A stretch of 7,609 nt of DNA from assembly GCA_937942105.1 (NCBI GenBank), contig CALDFS010000188.1:1-7609 (forward strand), in the 5' to 3' direction. Below are positions 1-5,981 of the stretch, piece after piece. Every line of letters starts with the position of its first letter. Position 1 is the stretch's first letter. Under the pieces are notes generated by a model. The model had not been told where the DNA came from, made no database searches, and saw only the letters and a program-made list of their open reading frames with translations. The translations under genes were made by a program, and so were the position numbers. This stretch comes from an uncultured Ruminococcus sp. (GTDB lineage: Bacteria > Bacillota > Clostridia > Oscillospirales > Ruminococcaceae).

Positions 1-1028
1 GAAAGGTTGAAGGTTACCATGCACTGATACTGGTTCCAGATATTTACCATACGGTTGAGCTTGTCATCCGGCGAGCTTACGGTGTACTTTGAAAGAAGCG
101 TGTTCCAATAGTTCTTCAGCTCGCTAAGAGCGGAGCCCACCTTTTCGGAGCTGTCAAAGCGGGACATTATTTCGTAGGCTCTTGTTTTATTGATAGTTCC
201 GTCGGGGTTGAATTTCTCCTCAAACGGATTTTCAACATAGCCTAAGATGAATACAAGCTCCTTTTCCTCGCCTGCTTCAAGCGAGATATCCAGGCAGTGC
301 GAAGCTATGGGCGACCATCCGTCGGCAACCGAGTTGCGGGGGGAGTTTTCGAAAACGGCGTCGGGCTTATCAAAACCGTTGTAAAGCCCTATAAAGCTTT
401 CACGGTCAGTATCGTACCCGAAAATGGGGGAGTTTACGGTGAAGAACGCGAAGTGATCCCGCCGCTCGCGGTATTCGGTTTTGTGGTAGATGGCAGAGCC
501 TTCGATTTCGACCTCACCGGTGTTGAAGTTGCGCTGGAAGTTTGTGGAATCATCGTTAGCGTCCCAAAGGCACCACTCAATAAGGGAGTACAAGCGGAAG
601 TCCTTCTTTTTGGGGGATGTGTTTGTAAGCTTCATTCTGTGGATTTCGCAGTTAACTCCTATCGGAACAAAGAAGGTGGTTTCGCACCTTATTCCGCCCC
701 TTTCGCCGGATATTACGGTATAGCCCATGCCATGGCGGCAGGAGTAATCATCAAGATTCGCCTTTACCGGCGACCACGAGGGGCACCAAACATCTTCACC
801 GTCGTTTATATAATAATATCTTCCGCCCATGTCGACAGGGACGTTGTTGTAGCGGTAGCGGGTTATCCGCCTAAGGCGCGCATCGCGGTAGAAGGCATAT
901 CCGCCGGCAGTGTTGGAGATAAGCGAGAAGTAGTTTTCGCATCCCAGATAGTTTATCCATGGGTAGGGGGTCTTGGGGTCGGTGATGATGTATTCAAGGT
1001 TTTTATCGTCGAAATATCCGAATTTCAT
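1..1028 (-). CDS. cbp: Cellobiose phosphorylase (GH94), N-terminal part, cut by window edge
   Basis: Cellobiose phosphorylase splits cytoplasmic cellobiose with phosphate to give alpha-glucose 1-phosphate and glucose, saving ATP when cellulose breakdown products are used. The visible 342 codons begin MKFGYFDDKNLEYII and continue through TPYPWINYLG, YRDARLRRITRYRYNNVP, FQRNFNTGEVEIEGS and HKTEYRERR to MVNIWNQYQCMVTFNL. From memory this tracks the Clostridium thermocellum enzyme almost residue by residue, with no frameshift. What is seen is the N-terminal beta-sandwich domain and the linker. The (alpha/alpha)6 barrel with the catalytic aspartate lies beyond position 1, so activity cannot be judged. 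The ATG at 1028-1026 matches the family start. It has an AAAGGA-type ribosome binding site about 11 bases upstream, read on the minus strand. It is transcribed divergently from the small membrane protein gene. The long plus-strand open frame over the same region is its shadow. Confidence 0.96.
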   Translation of the reverse strand, partial: MKFGYFDDKNLEYIITDPKTPYPWINYLGCENYFSLISNTAGGYAFYRDARLRRITRYRYNNVPVDMGGRYYYINDGEDVWCPSWSPVKANLDDYSCRHGMGYTVISGERGGIRCETTFFVPIGVNCEIHRMKLTNTSPKKKDFRLYSLIEWCLWDANDDSTNFQRNFNTGEVEIEGSAIYHKTEYRERRDHFAFFTVNSPIFGYDTDRESFIGLYNGFDKPDAVFENSPRNSVADGWSPIASHCLDISLEAGEEKELVFILGYVENPFEEKFNPDGTINKTRAYEIMSRFDSSEKVGSALSELKNYWNTLLSKYTVSSPDDKLNRMVNIWNQYQCMVTFNL

Positions 1029-1083
1029 ATGCTATAGGTTCCTTTCTGATATAATTCAGTAAAATGACACTTTCAAATTTTTT

Positions 1084-1095
1084 CATGATTTCATG
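1084..1095. promoter_or_regulatory. Short dyad in the cbp leader, possible operator
   Basis: CATGATTTCATG is a perfect CATGA/TCATG dyad around two central bases. It lies 16-27 bases downstream of the inferred start of the cellobiose phosphorylase transcript, where a repressor could act as a roadblock. It does not match a LacI-type or catabolite (cre) site that I recognise. A dyad this short in AT-rich sequence can arise by chance. Confidence 0.2.
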
Positions 1096-1117
1096 GCAGA
1101 AAATGTTTACACAATGA

Positions 1118-1146
1118 ATTATACATTATTACAGCGGTTTTGTCTA
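1118..1146 (-). promoter_or_regulatory. Promoter of cellobiose phosphorylase gene
   Basis: Read on the minus strand, a -35 box TAGACA (1146-1141) and a perfect -10 box TATAAT (1123-1118) are separated by exactly 17 bases. Transcription would start near 1111, leaving a leader of about 83 bases before the ATG at 1028. The spacing and sequence fit a housekeeping sigma-A promoter. Nothing here proves it is used. Confidence 0.75.
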
Positions 1147-1216
1147 CAATTTTTTAAGGAATTTCGGATTTGCTGAATAAAATATTTTATTATGAACAAA
1201 CTATTCGTAGATTATT

Positions 1217-1246
1217 TTGATGACCGCCCAAAACGGTGCTTAAAAT
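1217..1246 (+). promoter_or_regulatory. Candidate promoter of the DUF378-type gene
   Basis: A -35-like TTGATG (1217-1222) and a -10-like TAAAAT (1241-1246) are separated by 18 bases. Transcription would start near 1253, about 23 bases before the AAGGAG ribosome binding site. The boxes match the consensus at 4/6 and 5/6 positions, so this is moderate evidence only. The short leader leaves no room for a riboswitch. Confidence 0.45.
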
Positions 1247-1275
1247 AATTGGCCGAGCATATCGGTATATTCTTT

Positions 1276-1281
1276 AAGGAG
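1276..1281 (+). promoter_or_regulatory. Ribosome binding site that argues against the GTG start
   Basis: AAGGAG ends on the first base of the GTG codon at 1281. The in-frame codons that follow are ATA (1284), GTT (1287), ATT (1290) and AAG (1293). No ATG, GTG or TTG lies at normal spacing. The next in-frame candidate is TTG at 1314, inside the first membrane helix. Ribosome spacing therefore points to ATT 1290 as the start. Confidence 0.6.
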
Positions 1282-1499
1282 TGATAGTTATTAAGATACT
1301 CGATAGAATAGCCTTGTTTCTGCTTATCGTAGGCGGAATCAACTGGGGACTTGTCGGCATCTTCAAGTTTGACCTTGTTGCATACCTATTCGGCGGCTCT
1401 GCGGCGATAATTTCAAGAATCATCTACATTATTGTCGCGGCATGCGCGGTATGGTGCGTTTCCCTTTATTTCAGGAACACACGGCTTATTGAAGAATAA
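1281..1499 (+). CDS. Small DUF378 (YuzA-like) two-helix membrane protein
   Basis: This is a protein of 72 residues if GTG 1281 is used, or 69 if the ATT at 1290 is used. The core DRIALFLLIVGGINWGLVGIFKFDLVAYLFGG carries the conserved G-x-NWGL-x-G and FDLV signature of the DUF378/YuzA family of small membrane proteins, whose function is unknown. Two hydrophobic helices are visible, about residues 10-29 and 43-64 of the longer form, with a short polar tail ending in RLIEE. The start is uncertain. The only nearby Shine-Dalgarno sequence, AAGGAG (1276-1281), overlaps the GTG itself, so it cannot serve that codon. It is ideally placed, with 8 bases between, for the in-frame ATT at 1290, which would give the family-like start KILDRIAL. 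It has its own candidate promoter and a terminator directly after it, so it is probably monocistronic. Confidence 0.88.
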   Translation: MIVIKILDRIALFLLIVGGINWGLVGIFKFDLVAYLFGGSAAIISRIIYIIVAACAVWCVSLYFRNTRLIEE

Positions 1500-1506
1500 A
1501 AAAGTG

Positions 1507-1543
1507 AAAGACTCGGCATTGCGGTGCTGAGTCTTTTGCTTTT
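1507..1543 (+). terminator. Rho-independent terminator after the DUF378-type gene
   Basis: A 12-bp stem, AAAGACTCGGCA with TGCTGAGTCTTT, contains one G-T pair and closes a 6-base loop (1519-1524). It is followed by TTTTGCTTTT. It lies 7 bases after the stop codon. It separates this gene from the regulatory operon downstream. Confidence 0.85.
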
Positions 1544-1708
1544 GGTTCGATGTGTGGCTTATCATGTGTTGGTTTCCGACCTGCAATTGCAAGCGGGATT
1601 ATGAGATATTTATAATATTATCCGTCTAATGAATTGTGATATATAGCCAATTAAACGCGTACGGCGGCAATAAAATTGTACGAATATAACAAAGCTATGT
1701 GCCGCCAC
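1544..1708. other. Non-coding stretch between terminator and operon promoter
   Basis: I see no gene in this AT-rich stretch. It holds a 10-bp palindrome, TGCAATTGCA, and a 7-bp inverted pair GGCGGCA (1663-1669) / TGCCGCC (1700-1706) with 30 bases between the arms. The right arm ends two bases before the -35 box at 1709. The pair could be an upstream regulatory element or chance; neither is a known site. Confidence 0.35.
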
Positions 1709-1737
1709 TTGACAAATCATTCTACATGGTGTAGTAT
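1709..1737 (+). promoter_or_regulatory. Promoter of the BlaI-BlaR1-like operon
   Basis: A perfect -35 box TTGACA (1709-1714) is followed after 17 bases by TAGTAT (1732-1737). An overlapping TATAAT (1737-1742) is a better -10 match but lies 22 bases from the -35. Transcription would begin around 1744-1749. The core promoter is embedded in a large inverted repeat, so occupancy by the repressor should block RNA polymerase. Confidence 0.75.
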
Positions 1738-1767
1738 ATAATCATACTACACAGTGTAGAATGATTT
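1714..1767. promoter_or_regulatory. Double BlaI-type operator in a 54-bp inverted repeat
   Basis: Two 24-base arms around the central ATAATC match each other at 22 of 24 positions. Each arm contains its own 13-bp dyad: CTACATGGTGTAG (1722-1734) and CTACACAGTGTAG (1747-1759), with centres 25 bases apart. TACA/TGTA half sites are typical of BlaI/MecI/CopY operators. The half sites here are separated by three bases; as I remember them, classic BlaI sites have two. The first dyad lies between the -35 and -10 boxes and touches the latter. The second lies at or just after the transcription start. The repressor encoded directly downstream is the obvious ligand, implying autoregulation. Confidence 0.85.
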
Positions 1768-1789
1768 TTTCTATCAGGAGGACATAAAA

Positions 1790-2152
1790 ATGGCTGATTT
1801 ACAGATGGGCGCGGTGGAATCCCGCTTTGCCGATATTATATGGTCGGAGGAGCCGATATCATCGGCGGAGCTTTCAAAAAAGAGCGGCGAGCTTCTGGGC
1901 TGGAAAAAGACGACCGCCTTCACCGTTCTGCGCCGCCTGTGCGACAAGGGCATCTTCAAAAACGACAAGGGAACGGTTACAAGCCTTATATCGCGGGAGG
2001 AATTTTATTCTGCACAATCCCGTAAGTTCGTGGAGGATACCTTTGAAGGCTCTCTGCCAAAGTTCTTAGCGGCGTTTACATCCCGAAAAAAGCTGAGCGA
2101 GGATGAGATTGCCGAGCTAAGACGAATGGTACAAGAATACGGCGAAAAGTGA
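1790..2152 (+). CDS. BlaI/MecI/CopY-family transcriptional repressor
   Basis: A cytoplasmic DNA-binding repressor of 120 residues, the usual size for the family. Residues 6-72 form the winged-helix domain. ISSAELSKKSGELLGWKKTTAFTVLRRLCDKGIF contains the recognition helix region, with the typical K-x-T-T-x-x-T-x-L-x-R-L pattern at about 40-50. The C-terminal part (74-120), ending SEDEIAELRRMVQEYGEK, matches the family's dimerisation helices. Staphylococcal BlaI/MecI are cut at an Asn-Phe bond just before this LS-x-x-EI helix; the comparable place here is Ala95-Phe96, by inference. The ATG is preceded by AGGAGG (1776-1781) with 8 bases between. It stands first in an operon with the membrane protease gene 24 bases downstream and is probably autoregulated. 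Because no beta-lactamase is present, the symbol blaI is not justified. Confidence 0.94.
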   Translation: MADLQMGAVESRFADIIWSEEPISSAELSKKSGELLGWKKTTAFTVLRRLCDKGIFKNDKGTVTSLISREEFYSAQSRKFVEDTFEGSLPKFLAAFTSRKKLSEDEIAELRRMVQEYGEK

Positions 2153-2176
2153 TTTTGCTTGAAAGGAATTGCAGTT

Positions 2177-5100
2177 ATGGAAGATTTGTTTCTTAAAATA
2201 TTCAATATGAGCATAACCGCAAGCTGGATAGCTTTGGCGGTAATGCTTCTGCGGCTTCCGCTCAAAAAGGCGCCAAAATGGATAATGGGGGTGCTGTGGG
2301 CGTTTGTTGCTTTGCGGCTAATCCTGCCGATAAGCCTTGAAAGCGTTTTAAGCCTGATTCCCAGCGCTCAGACCCTACCTGCCGACTTCACCTACAGCCC
2401 CGCGCCCGCCATCAACAGCGGAATACCGGCGGTAAATTCTGCCGTCAACCCGGTTATATCAGAGTCGCTGGCGCCTGCGCCGGGGGCAAGCGCAAATCCC
2501 ACGCAGATACTAAGCTTTATCGCATCGGTGATATGGTTAATCGGCGCTGCGGGGATGCTTTTGTATATGCTTATAAGCTATATCGCGCTTAAGATTAAGG
2601 TTCGGGAGAGTGTGAGCCTTGAAAAGGATGTCAGAATCTGCGACCGCATACCGTCTCCCTTTATTCTGGGAGTGATATTCCCGCGAATCTATCTGCCCTC
2701 TAACCTCGGCGAGGAGAATATGCGCTATGTCATGGAGCACGAGCGCACGCACATCAGGCGGGGCGACCACCTTTGGAAGCCGCTGGGATTTGTGCTGCTG
2801 TCGGTATACTGGTTCAACCCGATACTCTGGGCGGCGTATGTGCTTATGTGCAAAGATATTGAGCTTGCCTGCGATGAAAAGGTGATACGCAATCTTGGCG
2901 AGGATTCCAAAAAGGCATACTCCGAAGCGCTTATAAACTGCTCCGCACCCCGGCGGCTTGTTTCGGCATGCCCGCTGGCGTTCGGCGAGGTCGGGGTTAA
3001 AGAGAGGATAAAGCGGGTGCTTAACTACAGGAAGCCCGCGTTCTGGATAATTATTTTGGCGATAGTCAGCTGCACCGTGGTGGCGGTATGCTTTTTGACT
3101 AATCCCAAAAGGCAGGTGACTATAGCATCCCTTTATGCGCAAGCGGATCAGCCGGACGGTGAATCCGATGGGCTTCCGAAAACATCTCAGATATTCGACA
3201 AAGTTTTGGATGTCTGGATTACGGATTCCGCCGAAAGCGCATTATATGGCGATCAGGATGCTTACCATATAGACAGCGCAATGCTTGAGGATTACATTAG
3301 TGATGTCAAGAGCATAAAGCTCGGCGCGGATTTGAAAGATGCAGACCCTTACACCGTCGGTTCGGAACCGGATTACTATATAGTGGTAAATTCGCAGTTT
3401 AACGATCAGTTTACACATGAGATGGCGCTCTGCTTCAGCAAGGATTTCACCGAATTCTGGCCCGAGACCGTAACCGGCAAGCCGGGCAGGGTTTATTCCG
3501 TTCAGGAACCGGAAAAGGTAAAAAGGCTGTTTTCATGGGTGATGCTTTCGATAAAAACAGCGTATGATGACGACGGCAAGGTCATCACCGACGGAATGCT
3601 CTTCCCCGATGATTTAAACCATTATGTAGAGTCGCCGGTATGGACAGACGCTAAACTGTTCAACGCCCTGAAGAGCTGTAAGTTCGATAAATCCACAGAG
3701 ATAAGGAACTTCAAGGGCTTCGGCAAGCTCAAACAGCAGATGAAGATCACCAATCTCTGCGGGGATGATATATTAATAGGAAACGACGGCTCTGGGGCGA
3801 TTCTTACCTACAACGGCAGGGCTTTCAAAATAGATTATCCTGACTTTGATGCCATGCTTAAGGAAACCTGCTCATTTAAATACCCACCCACAGCCTGTGT
3901 GATTTCGGGTCCGCCCGAAGACACAGCTCCCCAGCAAACAACCATCTTCGGCAGATACTATGCCGCAAAGAACACTATTGCACAGAGCCTTGTTCTCTCC
4001 TCAATCCAAAGACCGGAATTCGCGCCGGTGTTTGAGCTTTACAATTCAAGATACGACAGCAAGGCGCAGAACGTAATTCCTGTCGAGGGGCTTATGCTGA
4101 TATCACGCGATACCGGCGAGCGCAGGGATTTAGGTGACGCTGAGGAAATAAGTCTCACGAAAGAAAACTTCGACGAGCTGTTTTCAAACTCTATGCAGTG
4201 TGAGGATGGCATATCTGCCGAGTATTTTTGGGTATACACCCATAAGACCTACAGCTTCAGCACAGATACCGAGTTTCACTATATTATATGGACGCGCAAG
4301 AGCGAGATTTACTATCTGAACGGTTCAATATCCCGCGAGGGCAAAAAAACTCTGTTGAGCGGCTATCGCCTGACCGATGTTACGCCCGGTCCAAATTCTC
4401 TGGGCGGATATATAGACCACGCCTTCTTTGATGTAGATGGCGACGGCGAGCAGGAGACATGCATACTCTCCTACGGTCCGACATCGGGACTGTATACTAT
4501 CATGTTCACCGTCCGTCAGGGGGATAATTACGAGTACAACACTATATTCTGCCCGCAGTTCACATACTTGCGCGACCCCACCGACTTTGAGGGCGGGTAT
4601 AATCTCTACTCAAACTACCGCTTCGGAATCGGGGAAAAGGGATATGTCATAACCGCCACCGGGGATGAGGTTGTTAACCCGAAGCCGTTGGTGCTTGAAA
4701 TCTCTATCAGAGATGGGCAGATTGTGCTCACTGCCGAGGACGGCACCGAAATGCAGGTCTGGGGGAACGGCTTTAGCTCCGATGAGACTGATGGACTGAA
4801 TCCCGCGCCGATTGTGGACATTCAGGGAACTGCGCCCGAGGATGACGAGCCAATAGCCGATGATTCCGCCGTCGAGCTGCAAAGGTTTATGGCTAAGGTG
4901 CCTATAGGCGAGGTCGATACTTCCACCAATGTTACCGACATCTCGGACTGGTTTGATACAAGCGCGGGAAAAATGCAGTCTGTTCGGTTCAGTATGCCCG
5001 AATATTGGCAGCAGGGTGCGGACGGCACAAGCGCAAGTCAGAACGGCGAACAGATGATGAAGATAGTCGCGGTTTACAAGACCGAGGAACAGCCGCTGGT

Positions 5101-5812
5101 GGATGAGCTTGTCGCCAAGCTGACGGAGTCCTCCGGGGAAAATAAGCTTACGATAGTTGACAACAGCGGGGACAATAAAAGAAGCTTCCGCTATATGCTG
5201 GAGCTGTCTGAAAAGGACGTCGGAAGCAGTGTCCCATCCCAAAGGCAGTACTACTTTGTTGAGCGCAAGGGCTATTGCTTCTGCCTGCGGTTTGACGTGA
5301 ACAGGTATTCAAATACCGAGCTTAACGAAAGTCTTTTGCCGTATTTTTACGATAACATAGGCGGGGCGCTCGAGCCGACCGAGTTCGAGCATGTATATAT
5401 CAGGCAGTATTCAAGGCTTAACGCCGCCCGCAATGACTTCGAGAACGTCAGCGAAGACGACAGGGTGTTCATAACCCTGAATGTTCCGGCGGACTGGAAT
5501 TGGAACAGGGGAACGGCTGATATGGAAGGAATCGAGATGTTCAGTGTGGGCAGGATTTACCCCGCCGCCGAGGATGAGGGCTTTGATATCCTGAAAAATG
5601 ACTCGCGGGACATATCCGAGCCGGAATTGGGGGCTAAATACAGCTATAAGCTGCGCAGAACCCTTGACGGCGGGGAAGCTCTTATATACCTTTTAAAAAG
5701 GGACGGTCTTTGCGCCGAGCTTATCTTTAATGTGAATGAGAATTTCGATGAGGATAAGTGCGAAAGGCTGGTTGAAACCTTTGAGATGAATAATCATGCT
5801 GATGAGGGATGA
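2177..5812 (+). CDS. BlaR1/MecR1-like M56 membrane metalloprotease with giant novel ectodomain
   Basis: A 1211-residue sensor-protease, about twice the usual 585-600 of BlaR1/MecR1. Transmembrane helices are visible at about 8-27, 34-54, 111-138 and 287-308. The cytoplasmic zinc-protease domain lies between the third and fourth, with HERTH (188-192; ligands His188 and His192, catalytic Glu189) and ELACDE (229-234; Glu229 the likely third zinc ligand). KERIKRVLNYRK (275-286) before the last helix corresponds to the BlaR1 self-cleavage region. Residues 311-1211 should be extracellular: unrecognised modules (about 330-570 and 585-865), a DVDGDGEQE calcium-loop-like motif (752-760), an acidic linker (884-900) and two related modules (about 933-1062 and 1095-1205). 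There is no convincing SxxK/SxN/KTG set of a penicillin-binding domain. The start is ATG 2177 with AAAGGA (2162-2167) upstream; in-frame TTG 2159 lacks such a site. By analogy it senses an external signal and triggers loss of the upstream repressor. The ligand is unknown. Confidence 0.92.
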   Translation: MEDLFLKIFNMSITASWIALAVMLLRLPLKKAPKWIMGVLWAFVALRLILPISLESVLSLIPSAQTLPADFTYSPAPAINSGIPAVNSAVNPVISESLAPAPGASANPTQILSFIASVIWLIGAAGMLLYMLISYIALKIKVRESVSLEKDVRICDRIPSPFILGVIFPRIYLPSNLGEENMRYVMEHERTHIRRGDHLWKPLGFVLLSVYWFNPILWAAYVLMCKDIELACDEKVIRNLGEDSKKAYSEALINCSAPRRLVSACPLAFGEVGVKERIKRVLNYRKPAFWIIILAIVSCTVVAVCFLTNPKRQVTIASLYAQADQPDGESDGLPKTSQIFDKVLDVWITDSAESALYGDQDAYHIDSAMLEDYISDVKSIKLGADLKDADPYTVGSEPDYYIVVNSQFNDQFTHEMALCFSKDFTEFWPETVTGKPGRVYSVQEPEKVKRLFSWVMLSIKTAYDDDGKVITDGMLFPDDLNHYVESPVWTDAKLFNALKSCKFDKSTEIRNFKGFGKLKQQMKITNLCGDDILIGNDGSGAILTYNGRAFKIDYPDFDAMLKETCSFKYPPTACVISGPPEDTAPQQTTIFGRYYAAKNTIAQSLVLSSIQRPEFAPVFELYNSRYDSKAQNVIPVEGLMLISRDTGERRDLGDAEEISLTKENFDELFSNSMQCEDGISAEYFWVYTHKTYSFSTDTEFHYIIWTRKSEIYYLNGSISREGKKTLLSGYRLTDVTPGPNSLGGYIDHAFFDVDGDGEQETCILSYGPTSGLYTIMFTVRQGDNYEYNTIFCPQFTYLRDPTDFEGGYNLYSNYRFGIGEKGYVITATGDEVVNPKPLVLEISIRDGQIVLTAEDGTEMQVWGNGFSSDETDGLNPAPIVDIQGTAPEDDEPIADDSAVELQRFMAKVPIGEVDTSTNVTDISDWFDTSAGKMQSVRFSMPEYWQQGADGTSASQNGEQMMKIVAVYKTEEQPLVDELVAKLTESSGENKLTIVDNSGDNKRSFRYMLELSEKDVGSSVPSQRQYYFVERKGYCFCLRFDVNRYSNTELNESLLPYFYDNIGGALEPTEFEHVYIRQYSRLNAARNDFENVSEDDRVFITLNVPADWNWNRGTADMEGIEMFSVGRIYPAAEDEGFDILKNDSRDISEPELGAKYSYKLRRTLDGGEALIYLLKRDGLCAELIFNVNENFDEDKCERLVETFEMNNHADEG

Positions 5813-5821
5813 ATAAAAGAC

Positions 5822-5865
5822 CCCGCCGCAAAATCTGCATTACTGCGATTATGCGGCGGGATTTT
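5822..5865 (+). terminator. Rho-independent terminator of the regulatory operon
   Basis: A 9-bp perfect GC-rich stem, CCCGCCGCA (5822-5830) with TGCGGCGGG (5852-5860), continues after an A-A mismatch as AATC/GATT. It is followed by ATTTTGTT. It begins nine bases after the stop codon at 5810-5812. An AAAA run lies on its 5' side, so it may also work in the opposite direction. It isolates metG from the operon. Confidence 0.9.
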
Positions 5866-5899
5866 GTTCGCCTTCCTGCTATTTTTCCCCAATAACCGC

Positions 5900-5927
5900 T
5901 TGACAAATCCGCGAAATATTATATAAT
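5900..5927 (+). promoter_or_regulatory. Promoter of metG
   Basis: A perfect -35 TTGACA (5900-5905) and a perfect -10 TATAAT (5922-5927) are separated by 16 bases. Transcription should start near 5934. This leaves a leader of about 48 bases, too short for a T-box or SAM riboswitch, so metG appears to be expressed constitutively from here. Confidence 0.8.
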
Positions 5928-5981
5928 ATAAGTTAACGCCCGAATAACGCGGCGAAATCACAAAAGAAAGGAAGATAAATT

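Noticed and set aside
297..1037. Long plus-strand open frame of 246 codons
   Set aside because: It is antisense to the cellobiose phosphorylase gene, whose translation is unmistakable. The plus-strand protein resembles no family and has no ribosome binding site.
1176..1191. 16-bp perfect palindrome AATAAAATATTTTATT
   Set aside because: It is made only of A and T in an AT-rich spacer, where such symmetry is common. It is not placed on any clear promoter element.
2159..2176. Upstream in-frame TTG start for the BlaR1-like protein
   Set aside because: The AAAGGA site at 2162-2167 lies after the TTG and is correctly spaced for ATG 2177, where the protein begins like other family members.
2537..3142. 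Minus-strand open frame of 201 codons inside the protease gene
   Set aside because: It lies opposite the HERTH protease domain, has no recognisable protein features and is explained by the codon bias of the sense gene.
4610..5242. Minus-strand open frame of 210 codons inside the ectodomain region
   Set aside because: It is a shadow of the intact sense frame, with no signal for translation and no family resemblance.
3107..5809. Beta-lactam (penicillin-binding) sensor domain
   Set aside because: Isolated S-x-x-K-like or KT-containing strings occur, but not the ordered SxxK, SxN and KTG set with correct surroundings. Calling this protein a beta-lactam sensor would only transfer the family name.
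5928..5981. T-box or SAM riboswitch in front of metG
   Set aside because: The leader is only about 48 bases, has no T-box sequence and no terminator-antiterminator pair. The terminator at 5822-5865 lies upstream of the promoter and belongs to the preceding operon.
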